This document shows, piece after piece, positions 1-6,180 of a stretch of 6,807 nucleotides of DNA. The position numbers and the translations under genes are program-made. The notes below the pieces were generated by a model. The model saw only the letters and a list, made by a program, of their open reading frames with translations. It had not been told where the DNA came from and ran no database searches. This stretch comes from UBA6772 sp965183875 (lineage in GTDB: Bacteria > Bacteroidota > Bacteroidia > Flavobacteriales > UBA7430): assembly GCA_965183875.1 (NCBI GenBank), contig CBCYMK010000001.1:1-6807 (forward strand), written 5' to 3'. Numbering within the stretch: position 1 is the first letter of the stretch; each line of letters opens with the position of its first letter.

Positions 1-457
1 CAAAGTTTAAAACTTCATTTATTTTAGTTTGACCTTTTTTCAACTCCCCTACTGCAAGGTATATTTCGGCTAGGCTCAATCTACAATCAATATTTCTAGA
101 ATCTAGTAATGCACATTTCTCCCAAGAATTCTTAGCAAAACGACTATTCCTCATCGCATAATGTAAGGTTCCCAGTTGTTGCCAATAAAAAGCATTGGTA
201 GAGTCTAAGGAAACTGCTTTTAATAAATCGTTTGCACCTGGACTTAGGGAATTACTTTTTAAGAAAAGCTCTGCTCTCTCAAAATACAAAGCTGCATTCA
301 AACTATCCGCAGCGATTAAACTGTTCAGAGAATCTATACGCACAAGCACAGAACTAGTAGAGTCTGACTCTACAGCAGAAACACTTTTACTTGTAGTAGC
401 TTGCTGCCCACATGAAATAAGTAGCGTAGCGAGACTTAAAATTAAGAAATTCTTCAT
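1..457 (-). CDS. TPR-repeat lipoprotein, 3' end missing (runs off the left edge)
   Basis: Reading leftward from an ATG at 457-455, the frame stays open to base 1, giving 152 residues with no stop; the C-terminus lies outside the window. Residues 1-16 form a lipoprotein signal: MKNF, a hydrophobic stretch, then the lipobox LISC with the lipidated cysteine at 16. A Ser/Thr-rich linker follows (about 17-50). From about residue 54 there are three helix-turn-helix units resembling tetratricopeptide repeats, roughly 54-87, 88-121 and 122-152, with the usual small and aromatic residues at repeat positions and D-S-x-N turns between them (LDSTN, LDSRN). The protein is probably anchored in the outer or inner membrane facing the periplasm, and TPRs usually mediate protein contacts; the specific partner is unknown. 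The gene starts 44 bp after recA, and that gap is mostly the recA terminator, so its own promoter is not obvious. The overlapping plus-strand frame at 195-470 is a shadow. Confidence 0.82.
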   Translation of the reverse strand, partial: MKNFLILSLATLLISCGQQATTSKSVSAVESDSTSSVLVRIDSLNSLIAADSLNAALYFERAELFLKSNSLSPGANDLLKAVSLDSTNAFYWQQLGTLHYAMRNSRFAKNSWEKCALLDSRNIDCRLSLAEIYLAVGELKKGQTKINEVLNF

Positions 458-468
458 TTTTGAAAACT

Positions 469-498
469 AAAAAAATCTCTAGGTCTCCCTAGAGATTT
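469..498 (-). terminator. Intrinsic terminator of recA
   Basis: A perfect 11-bp stem lies just 3' of the recA stop. The arms are 473-483 (AAATCTCTAGG on the plus strand) and 488-498, with a 4-base loop at 484-487. On the minus strand the stem runs into seven consecutive T (bases 475-469). This is a textbook rho-independent terminator for leftward transcription out of recA. It ends 12 bp before the start codon of the lipoprotein gene, so that gene must rely on read-through or on a promoter squeezed into or next to the hairpin. Confidence 0.92.
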
Positions 499-501
499 GT
501 G

Positions 502-1500
502 TTATGCATTTTGAATTTGGTCTACGATCTTAGCTTCTAACTCTTCGGCAAGCTCTTGGTTATCGATAAGTAACCTTTTTACTGCATCTCTACCCTGACC
601 TAGTTTTGTATCGCCATAACTAAACCAAGAACCACTCTTCTTAACTACATTATACTCCACACCTAGATCTACAATTTCGCCTACTTTAGAAACCCCTTTA
701 CCGTACATAATATCGAATTCTGCTTTACGGAATGGAGGAGCAACCTTATTCTTCACCACCTTCACTCGGGTTCTGTTTCCGATCACATTATCCCCGTCTT
801 TCAACTGAGTACTTCTACGAATGTCTAAACGTACAGAAGCATAAAATTTAAGCGCATTACCACCCGTTGTAGTTTCAGGGTTTCCGAACATTACCCCAAT
901 TTTTTCACGGAGTTGGTTAATGAAGATACAAGTACAACCTGTTTTAGAAATCGATGCCGTAAGTTTTCTTAAAGCTTGAGACATTAAACGGGCATGTAAT
1001 CCCATTTTAGAATCCCCCATCTCTCCTTCAATCTCACTCTTTGGTGTTAAAGCAGCAACAGAATCAATAACGATAATATCTACCGCACCCGAACGAATTA
1101 AGTTGTCGGTAATTTCTAAAGCTTGTTCACCAGAATCTGGTTGTGCAATAATTAACTCGTCTATATTTACCCCTAAGTTCTCAGCGTAAAAGCGATCGAA
1201 TGCGTGTTCAGCATCAATAAACGCAGCTATACCACCCGTCTTTTGAGCCTCTGCAATTGCATGTATAGCTAAGGTCGTTTTCCCTGAAGACTCAGGACCA
1301 TAAATTTCTACTACCCTACCCTTAGGGTAACCACCAATCCCCAAGGCTAAATCTAAACCTAAAGATCCTGTTGGAATGCAAGCAATATCTTCTGCGGCTA
1401 CATCGCCCATTTTCATTACTGCACCCTTACCGTATGTTTTCTCCAACTTATCCATTGTAAGTTGTAATGCTTTTAACTTTGCTTCTCTTTCCTTATCCAT
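502..1500 (-). CDS. recA: Recombinase RecA
   Basis: This gene encodes a 332-residue RecA, the cytoplasmic ATP-dependent recombinase that coats single-stranded DNA, drives homologous pairing and strand exchange, and in many bacteria triggers LexA self-cleavage. All core elements are visible. The N-terminal polymerisation helix and linker include LEKTYGKGAVMKMGD (about 19-33). Walker A is GPESSGKTT (68-76) and the catalytic Glu lies in FIDAEHA (E98). Walker B ends at D146 in DIIVIDS. The allosteric Gln is in INQLR (Q196). The DNA-binding loop L2 is GNPETTTGGNALKFYAS (206-222). The C-terminal domain ends in a modestly acidic helix (about 314-332), shorter than the strongly acidic tail of the 352-residue E. 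coli protein. The ATG at 1500-1498 fits the family N-terminus; the next Met (residue 16) would cut into the conserved start. The stop is TAA, directly followed by a terminator. bcp lies 54 bp upstream on the same strand with no terminator between, so read-through is possible. Confidence 0.99.
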   Translation of the reverse strand: MDKEREAKLKALQLTMDKLEKTYGKGAVMKMGDVAAEDIACIPTGSLGLDLALGIGGYPKGRVVEIYGPESSGKTTLAIHAIAEAQKTGGIAAFIDAEHAFDRFYAENLGVNIDELIIAQPDSGEQALEITDNLIRSGAVDIIVIDSVAALTPKSEIEGEMGDSKMGLHARLMSQALRKLTASISKTGCTCIFINQLREKIGVMFGNPETTTGGNALKFYASVRLDIRRSTQLKDGDNVIGNRTRVKVVKNKVAPPFRKAEFDIMYGKGVSKVGEIVDLGVEYNVVKKSGSWFSYGDTKLGQGRDAVKRLLIDNQELAEELEAKIVDQIQNA

Positions 1501-1520
1501 AATGCTTTTATTTTCTTTGA

Positions 1521-1545
1521 CAAATTAAGTCTTCGCTAGTGACAA
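1521..1545 (-). promoter_or_regulatory. Weak candidate recA promoter
   Basis: On the minus strand TTAATTTG (1528-1521) matches 7 of 8 bases of the Bacteroidota -7 box TAnnTTTG, 20 bp before the recA ATG. A TTG (1545-1543) could serve as the -33 element, but the spacing of 14 bp is shorter than the roughly 17-23 usually quoted. This is plausible but unproven; recA could also be read from the bcp promoter. Confidence 0.35.
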
Positions 1546-1557
1546 TTAATGACACTA
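1537..1557. promoter_or_regulatory. 21-bp imperfect dyad upstream of recA (possible operator)
   Basis: The outer arms TAGTG (1537-1541) and CACTA (1553-1557) are exact inverted complements, with further pairing towards the centre (8 of 10 positions symmetrical). It covers the candidate recA -33 region and includes the bcp stop codon at its right end. No T-tract follows it on the minus strand, so it is not a convincing terminator. A repressor site for recA is an inference from position and symmetry only; I do not recognise it as a known LexA box. Confidence 0.3.
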
Positions 1558-2016
1558 ACTATAAGATTCAATTATTTGATTTGTATGCTCCTTGGTTTTA
1601 ACTTTCAAAAATATCTTTTCGATTATCCCATTTTCATCTATTACAAAAGTTGTTCTGTGAACTCCATCGTATTCTCTACCCATAAACTTTTTGAGTCCCC
1701 AAACATTATAAGCTTCAAGAACAGTTTTGTCCTCATCGGCAATAAGCGTAAAAGGCAAATTGTATTTTTCAATAAACTTTAAATGTCTTTTTGCTGGATC
1801 TGGGCTCACTCCAATAATCTCGAATCCTTTTTCTTTTAGGAGGTTATAATTCTCTCCTAAGTTGCAAGACTGAGCCGTACAACCGGGAGTCATATCTTTT
1901 GGGTAAAAGAAAAGAATAAGTTTTTTACCTGCATAATTACTTAGAGAAGTAACTTCTCCATTTTCATTGAGCGCATTAAAATCAGGTGCTTTATCACCAA
2001 CTTGTAAACGGGTCAT
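1555..2016 (-). CDS. bcp: Thiol peroxidase BCP / PrxQ family peroxiredoxin
   Basis: This gene encodes a 153-residue cytoplasmic peroxiredoxin that reduces hydrogen peroxide and organic hydroperoxides, usually recycled by thioredoxin. The family signature is clear. The N-terminal motif VGDKAPDF (6-13) opens the thioredoxin-like fold. The active site YPKDMTPGCTAQSC (38-51) carries the peroxidatic Cys46 within the P-x-x-x-T/S-x-x-C type pattern. Cys51, five residues later, is placed as the resolving cysteine of the atypical two-Cys PrxQ subgroup. The loop GVSPDP (69-74) and the conserved Arg in HRTTFVID (R121) complete the site. Length is normal for the family (about 150). It starts with ATG (2016-2014) and stops with TAG. 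It lies between the terminator that ends the sigma-factor unit and recA, and has its own good -7 box 20 bp upstream of the start codon. Confidence 0.95.
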   Translation of the reverse strand: MTRLQVGDKAPDFNALNENGEVTSLSNYAGKKLILFFYPKDMTPGCTAQSCNLGENYNLLKEKGFEIIGVSPDPAKRHLKFIEKYNLPFTLIADEDKTVLEAYNVWGLKKFMGREYDGVHRTTFVIDENGIIEKIFLKVKTKEHTNQIIESYS

Positions 2017-2036
2017 ACTAAATAGCTTGTTTGATT

Positions 2037-2044
2037 CAAAAATA
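2037..2044 (-). promoter_or_regulatory. Candidate bcp promoter, -7 box TATTTTTG
   Basis: On the minus strand TATTTTTG (2044-2037) is an exact match to the Bacteroidota -7 consensus TAnnTTTG, 20 bp before the bcp ATG, which implies a short leader. No TTG lies at the ideal distance upstream: the nearest, in the terminator loop, is 25 bp away. The -33 contact region therefore overlaps the preceding terminator hairpin. Confidence 0.55.
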
Positions 2045-2047
2045 AAT

Positions 2048-2084
2048 AAAAAGCCCCGCTTAACAGAGTCAAACGAGGCTTTTT
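2048..2084 (-). terminator. Intrinsic terminator of the sigma factor / small-protein unit (symmetrical)
   Basis: A long hairpin runs from AAAAAGCC at 2048-2055 to GGCTTTTT at 2077-2084, with an 11-bp outer stem (one G:U) that continues through weaker pairs almost to a 3-base loop. It lies 18 bp past the stop of the 60-residue gene on the minus strand and ends in a T-rich tract on both strands, so it could terminate from either direction. No plus-strand gene is seen to its left, so its main job should be ending leftward transcription before bcp. Confidence 0.88.
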
Positions 2085-2102
2085 ATTAACAAATTAAAAT
2101 CC

Positions 2103-2285
2103 CTAATTAGCGATAAACACAATAGATTTTATTGCTTTAGTCTTAATGATACTTGATGATTTTGCATAAGCTAATACAAACTGCAAAGCTTTTTCGGAAG
2201 GCTGAGCATTAAAGTTTAAAAGTTTATTTTCACTGGAATCTTTAGACTGTCCAGAAAAGTCATAGAGTGTAGTTGTTTTTGCCAT
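2103..2285 (-). CDS. Small 60-residue protein of unknown function behind the sigma factor
   Basis: I chose the ATG at 2285-2283, giving 60 residues starting MAKTTTLYDF. An upstream in-frame GTG at 2306 would add seven residues but has no better signal. The first 25 residues are polar and rich in Ser, Lys and Asn. The second half begins PSEKALQFVLAYAKS (about 29-43), probably an amphipathic helix, followed by a basic stretch IIKTKAIKS and a hydrophobic end VFIAN. There is no signal peptide, transmembrane segment or Cys motif. I recall similarly short flavobacterial proteins with a PSE..L.FIL.YSKS core ending in N, so this is probably a real conserved gene, but no function is known to me. Its start is 42 bp from the sigma factor stop on the same strand and a strong terminator follows its TAG stop, so it appears to be the last gene of that unit. 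A role tied to the sigma factor is only inferred from position. Confidence 0.7.
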   Translation of the reverse strand: MAKTTTLYDFSGQSKDSSENKLLNFNAQPSEKALQFVLAYAKSSSIIKTKAIKSIVFIAN

Positions 2286-2327
2286 AGAGTGCGTTTTTAT
2301 TTCCACTATAACGGCTACACTTTGGGT

Positions 2328-2915
2328 TTATTGCACGATTAAACTCACCTGATTTTTCTCTTTTAATTTACGCAGGTTCATAAGTGCGTAACGCATTCTA
2401 CCTAAGGCCGTATTTATACTGATATCACATTCTTCTGCGATCTCTTTAAAGGTCATGCACGCATAAAAACGCATCTCTAAAACAACTCTTTGCTCATCGG
2501 ATAAATGACTTATTAAAATCTTCAAATCTTTCGCCACTTGAGCATTTATCGTTTCTCCTTCGCTAGTATCTTCAACATCTCCAATTATGTCAAAAATATT
2601 ATACTCATCGGTGGAACGCACCATTCTCACACGGGCATTTTTTCTAAAATGATCAATTACCATATTGTGAGAAATACGCATTACCCAGGCAATAAATTTA
2701 CCCTCTTCGTTGTAACGACCTTCATTGAGTTTATTAATGACTTTAATAAAAACTTCTTGAAAAATATCGTTCGCCAAGTCCACATCTTTAACTTTAGAAA
2801 GAATATACCCAAAGACCTTGTCTTTGTGACGGATAATTAAATGTTCAATTGAAAGGGAGTCGCCAGATAAAAAAGCACTCACCAGTTGTTGGTCTGTAAT
2901 ATTTTGCACACGCAT
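2328..2915 (-). CDS. RNA polymerase sigma factor, sigma-70 family, ECF type
   Basis: This gene encodes a 195-residue sigma factor with only regions 2 and 4, as in the extracytoplasmic-function group. Region 2 spans about residues 25-92. It includes the core-binding and -10-recognition helices DLANDIFQEVFIKVINKL (46-63) and the conserved FIAWVMRISHNMVIDHFRK (74-92). An acidic linker follows (about 103-128). Region 4 (about 133-186) has the helix-turn-helix MTFKEIAEECDISINTALGRM (154-174), which should read the -35/-33 element, then RYALMNLRK. It would direct core polymerase to a set of promoters; the regulon cannot be read from here. No anti-sigma factor with a membrane segment lies next to it; the following gene is the 60-residue protein. 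It is transcribed divergently from uvrA, an arrangement I recall as common in Flavobacteriia. The ATG at 2915-2913 gives a family-like N-terminus (MRVQNITDQQL). Confidence 0.95.
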   Translation of the reverse strand: MRVQNITDQQLVSAFLSGDSLSIEHLIIRHKDKVFGYILSKVKDVDLANDIFQEVFIKVINKLNEGRYNEEGKFIAWVMRISHNMVIDHFRKNARVRMVRSTDEYNIFDIIGDVEDTSEGETINAQVAKDLKILISHLSDEQRVVLEMRFYACMTFKEIAEECDISINTALGRMRYALMNLRKLKEKNQVSLIVQ

Positions 2916-2937
2916 AAGCTACCGTTTAGGTTAAACA

Positions 2938-2977
2938 ACATTTAAAATGTAATAGGTAGAAATGCTTCTATAGGCAA
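2938..2977 (-). promoter_or_regulatory. Candidate sigma-factor promoter with overlapping small dyad
   Basis: On the minus strand TACATTTT (2951-2944) matches 7 of 8 bases of TAnnTTTG, 28 bp before the sigma factor ATG, and a TTG (2977-2975) lies 23 bp upstream of it, at the long end of acceptable spacing. A perfect 13-base dyad, ACATTTAAAATGT (2938-2950), overlaps the -7 box and could bind a regulator. This is pattern-based and unproven. Confidence 0.35.
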
Positions 2978-3026
2978 AAAGGGTTTGGTGAATTAATAAT
3001 TTGGCTCTAATATAGAACTTTTTCAA

Positions 3027-3053
3027 CAATCGTACCAAAGGTACAAACGATTG
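3027..3053. promoter_or_regulatory. Dyad in the uvrA / sigma factor divergent promoter region
   Basis: The left arm CAATCGTACC (3027-3036) and the right part GGT (3040-3042) plus ACGATTG (3047-3053) pair over 10 bp with a 4-base bulge (ACAA) and a 3-base centre. An alternative pairing uses GTACC/GGTAC as the inner stem. The right arm ends exactly on the TTG (3051-3053) that could be the uvrA -33 element. On the opposite strand the centre reads TACCTTTG (3043-3036), an exact TAnnTTTG match pointing towards the sigma gene, though with no TTG at a suitable distance. A protein bound here could affect both directions. Confidence 0.4.
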
Positions 3054-3076
3054 CGTGTTAAAATTCCCTAATTTTG
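3051..3076 (+). promoter_or_regulatory. Candidate uvrA promoter
   Basis: TAATTTTG (3069-3076) is an exact match to the Bacteroidota -7 consensus TAnnTTTG, 28 bp before the uvrA ATG. TTG at 3051-3053 could be the -33 element, but the gap of 15 bp is short. The start codon has no clear Shine-Dalgarno sequence, which is normal for this phylum. Confidence 0.55.
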
Positions 3077-3104
3077 CGATTCTTCAAAAAGGCATTAAAC
3101 GTTT

Positions 3105-5897
3105 ATGAAAGATTTCGACCAGTTAGATTCCAAAGAAAACATCCTTATTAAAGGGGCTAGGCTACACAATTTAAAAAATATTGATGTGGCTATACCACGC
3201 AATAAATTTGTGGTTATTACTGGGCTTTCGGGATCTGGGAAATCTACCTTGGCTTTCGACACACTTTATGCCGAAGGACAAAGACGCTATGTAGAAAGTT
3301 TATCCTCTTACGCCAGACAGTTTTTAGGGAGACTTAATAAGCCTGAAGTAGATAGCATAAAAGGTATTTCGCCCGCTATAGCGATAGAACAAAAGGTGAA
3401 CTCTAAAAACCCACGCTCTACCGTAGGTACCAGCACAGAGATTTACGATTATATAAAATTACTTTTCGCAAGAATCGGAAAAACCATTTCTCCGGTTTCG
3501 GGAAAAGAAGTGAAAAAACACAGTGTTCAAGATGTAGTTGACTTTATCCTCACTAAAGAAGAAGGTATAAAGTTTTATGTTCTCGCCCCATCACAACAGG
3601 GAGATAGAGACTATAAGCTATACTTAGAGATGCTCCTTCAACAAGGGTATCATCGCATAAAACACAAGGATACCATTTTAAGAATTGAGGATCTTTTAGA
3701 ACAAAAAACAAAACTTAAAGGCTCTTATTACCTTCTTATAGATAGATTGAGTTTACAGAAAGAAGACGGGTTTATAGAAAGACTTTCGGACTCTATCCAA
3801 ACAGGGTTCCACGAAGGAAAAGGAGACTGTATAATAGAATTTATAGAAACTGAGGAGCAAACAACTTTCAGTAATCGTTTTGAATCCGACGGAATTGTCT
3901 TTGAAGAGCCTAGTATCCACCTTTTTACTTTTAACAATCCTTTTGGGGCTTGTAAAACTTGTGAAGGAAATGGGAGTATTGTTGGAATAGATGAGGAACT
4001 GGTAATCCCAAATACAGGCTTATCAATTTATGAAGATGCCATAGCTTGTTGGAAAGGAGATACACTTTGTAAGTACAAAGACGATTTAGTTTTAAATGCT
4101 GAAAGCTGGGATATCCCGATTCACAAGCCTTATTTTGAACTCTCTAAAGAACAAAAGGATTTTATTTGGAACGGAAGTAAAGCGTTTAAATTCAAAGGGA
4201 TTCACAAGTTTTTTGCAGGTTTAGAAAAGAAAAATTACAAAATTCAAAACCGCGTATTACTCTCTCGTTATAGAGGGAAAACGCTATGTAATACCTGTGA
4301 GGGGAAAAGACTACGTACTGAAGCCAACTATGTAAAAGTTGGTAATTACTCTATTCTAGAAATTGTAGATATGCCAATAGACGAATTGTCGGAGGTATTC
4401 AAAACAATAAAACTAAGTAAAAACGATCAGGAAATTGCAGGTAGGTTATTAATTGAAATCCAAAATAGAATTCAATTTTTAATCGATGTGGGCTTAAGCT
4501 ACCTGAGCATAAACCGTCGTTCTTCCACGCTATCTGGAGGAGAGTCGCAGCGTATAAATTTAGCTACTTCTCTTGGGAGTAGCTTGGTAGGCTCTATGTA
4601 TATTTTAGATGAACCTAGTATAGGGTTGCACTCTCGAGACACCCAAAGACTCATAAAGATCTTAAAATCTCTAAGAGATGTAGGAAACACTGTAATTGTG
4701 GTAGAACACGATGAGGACATTATGAAGGCTGCAGATTTGGTTATCGATATGGGACCTATGGCAGGAATGCATGGTGGTAAAGTAATGTTTCATGGAACAC
4801 ATAGCGAATTAGCTGAGGAAAAAATAAGCCTTACTGCGCAGTACTTAAACGGTGATTTAAATATAGAAATCCCTAAAAAGCGAAATTGGACAGATTCCTT
4901 AGTAATTAAGGGAGCAAGGCAACACAATCTAAAAAATATTACGGCAGAGATTCCACTCAACGTACTTACTGTAGTTAGTGGTATTAGCGGCTCTGGGAAG
5001 AGTACTTTAATAAAGAACATATTCTACCCTGCCCTAGTAAAAGCTCTTGGCGGATACGGCCCTAAAATTGGACAATTCGACGAACTCACAGGCTCGGTGA
5101 AAAATATTGCTGGAGTAGAATTTATAGACCAGAATCCAATTGGAAAATCCTCGCGATCGAACCCTGTTACCTATATCAAAGCTTACGACGAAATAAGAAA
5201 TCTTTACGCAGACCAAAAACTTTCTACTAGTAGAGGTTATAAAGCAAAACACTTTTCTTTTAACACCAATGGTGGTAGATGTGAGCATTGTTCTGGCGAG
5301 GGTGAGGTTACCATAGAAATGCAATTTATGGCAGACGTTCACTTAGAGTGTGAACATTGTAAAGGAAATCGTTTTAAAGACGAAGTTTTAGAAGTTCGCT
5401 TTAATCAGAAAAACATCTCAGACATACTTAACTTAACTATAGACGAGGCAATTGCATTTTTCCAAGAACACGAACAGCAAAAAATCGCCAAAAGACTACA
5501 ACCGCTACAAGATGTAGGATTGGGCTATATTCATCTAGGACAGTCTTCTTCTACACTCTCAGGCGGGGAAGCACAAAGAGTTAAACTGGCTTCTTTCTTA
5601 GGGAAAGGTAAAAGTGGTGGACAGCAATTTTTCATTTTTGATGAACCTACTACAGGATTGCACTTCCACGATATTAAAAAGCTCTTAGAATCTTTTAACG
5701 CATTAATTGAAAATGGACACACCATATTAGTAATCGAGCATAATCCAGATGTAATTAAATGTGCCGATTGGCTGATAGACCTAGGAAAAGAAGGTGGTAA
5801 AAATGGAGGTCAATTAATTTTTGAAGGACTACCGGAAGACATCATCAACTGTAAGGAAAGTTCTACAGGAGAGTTCTTAAAAGAGAAGTTTGAGTAA
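3105..5897 (+). CDS. uvrA: Excinuclease ABC subunit A (UvrA)
   Basis: This gene encodes a 930-residue UvrA (E. coli 940), the damage-sensing ATPase of nucleotide excision repair. It works as a dimer, loads UvrB onto lesions and then leaves before UvrC incises. Both ABC ATPase halves are complete. First half: Walker A GLSGSGKST (40-48), signature STLSGGESQR (474-483), Walker B ILDEPS (D502, E503) and switch His535. Second half: Walker A GISGSGKST (626-634), signature STLSGGEAQR (816-825), Walker B IFDEPT (D846, E847) and His879. The UvrB-binding and insertion regions fill about residues 125-390. Zinc-binding pairs are C283/C286 with C395/C398, and C726/C729 with C749/C752, the latter being the essential DNA-binding zinc module. 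The ATG at 3105 is the only sensible start, since ILIKGARLHNLKNI (13-26) follows at once. It is monocistronic as far as can be seen and runs straight into the repeat array without a clear terminator. Confidence 0.99.
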   Translation: MKDFDQLDSKENILIKGARLHNLKNIDVAIPRNKFVVITGLSGSGKSTLAFDTLYAEGQRRYVESLSSYARQFLGRLNKPEVDSIKGISPAIAIEQKVNSKNPRSTVGTSTEIYDYIKLLFARIGKTISPVSGKEVKKHSVQDVVDFILTKEEGIKFYVLAPSQQGDRDYKLYLEMLLQQGYHRIKHKDTILRIEDLLEQKTKLKGSYYLLIDRLSLQKEDGFIERLSDSIQTGFHEGKGDCIIEFIETEEQTTFSNRFESDGIVFEEPSIHLFTFNNPFGACKTCEGNGSIVGIDEELVIPNTGLSIYEDAIACWKGDTLCKYKDDLVLNAESWDIPIHKPYFELSKEQKDFIWNGSKAFKFKGIHKFFAGLEKKNYKIQNRVLLSRYRGKTLCNTCEGKRLRTEANYVKVGNYSILEIVDMPIDELSEVFKTIKLSKNDQEIAGRLLIEIQNRIQFLIDVGLSYLSINRRSSTLSGGESQRINLATSLGSSLVGSMYILDEPSIGLHSRDTQRLIKILKSLRDVGNTVIVVEHDEDIMKAADLVIDMGPMAGMHGGKVMFHGTHSELAEEKISLTAQYLNGDLNIEIPKKRNWTDSLVIKGARQHNLKNITAEIPLNVLTVVSGISGSGKSTLIKNIFYPALVKALGGYGPKIGQFDELTGSVKNIAGVEFIDQNPIGKSSRSNPVTYIKAYDEIRNLYADQKLSTSRGYKAKHFSFNTNGGRCEHCSGEGEVTIEMQFMADVHLECEHCKGNRFKDEVLEVRFNQKNISDILNLTIDEAIAFFQEHEQQKIAKRLQPLQDVGLGYIHLGQSSSTLSGGEAQRVKLASFLGKGKSGGQQFFIFDEPTTGLHFHDIKKLLESFNALIENGHTILVIEHNPDVIKCADWLIDLGKEGGKNGGQLIFEGLPEDIINCKESSTGEFLKEKFE

Positions 5898-5933
5898 ATT
5901 GTAGAGTGGAAGAAAAGTCCAATGAGTCTTAAA
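5898..5933 (+). other. Short spacer between uvrA and the repeat array, with a decayed repeat edge
   Basis: The 36 bp after the uvrA stop hold no gene. Bases 5918-5933 resemble the last 16 bases of the 315-bp unit (11 of 16 identical), so the array's left edge seems to be a diverged stub of an earlier copy. AGTCC (5916-5920) and GGACT (5941-5945) can pair around an inner GAGT/ACTC stem, forming a small hairpin across the junction. No T-tract follows directly, so it is a poor intrinsic terminator for uvrA. Confidence 0.45.
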
Positions 5934-6123
5934 CTCTAAAGGACTAGCTAACGAATAGTAATACACGATTTTTATTTTTTTTACCGACCTCTTTTATTTT
6001 AGAGTAAAAAACGTATAAAATGAGCCTAAGCAAAATGTTGTTTAAAATTTCCAACGGAAGGAAGGAAATGAGTTCATTTTGGTAGCCATTTTAAAGTTTT
6101 TGGAACGTTAAGAAATAAAGAAA

Positions 6124-6178
6124 GTCATGATTTTTCGTTCTTTTCATCAAGGAAAAGGACAAGGTAAATCAGACTGAC
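6124..6178 (+). other. 55-nt stem-loop in the repeat unit (possible structured RNA), repeated at 6439-6493 and 6754-6807
   Basis: The outer stem is GTCA/TGAC (6124-6127 with 6175-6178) stacked on TGATTT/AAATCA (6128-6133 with 6166-6171), with GAC (6172-6174) bulged out. After an internal loop (6134-6136 and 6161-6165), the upper stem GTTCTTTTC (6137-6145) pairs with GAAAAGGAC (6152-6160), closing on the 6-base loop ATCAAG. That gives 19 pairs in 55 nt. One upper pair is G:U if the plus strand is RNA but A:C on the minus strand, so plus-strand RNA is favoured. None of the three inter-copy substitutions falls in it. No homologue is recognised and function is unknown. The third occurrence lacks its last base in this window. 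Confidence 0.5.
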
Positions 6179-6180
6179 CG

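Noticed and set aside
462..469. TAGTTTTC as a lipoprotein gene promoter on the minus strand
   Set aside because: It misses the final G of the -7 box, lies only 5 bp from the ATG, and no TTG is found upstream.
195..470. Plus-strand open frame of 91 codons
   Set aside because: It lies antisense to the lipoprotein frame, which has a signal peptide, lipobox and TPR pattern; the plus frame has no recognisable features.
1549..1782. Plus-strand open frame of 77 codons
   Set aside because: It is antisense to bcp, whose active-site motif and length are typical; treated as a shadow.
2286..2306. Upstream GTG start adding seven residues to the small protein
   Set aside because: The ATG at 2285 gives a more natural N-terminus (MAKTTT) and no better initiation signal precedes the GTG.
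2538..2840. Plus-strand open frame of 100 codons
   Set aside because: It is antisense to the conserved region 2 of the sigma factor and has no motif of its own.
3027..3053. Shared LexA/SOS box at recA and uvrA
   Set aside because: The dyads upstream of the two genes differ in arm sequence and spacing, and neither resembles the SOS boxes I know.
3728..5725. Several minus-strand open frames of 64-102 codons
   Set aside because: They are all antisense to the intact uvrA coding sequence and have no domain features.
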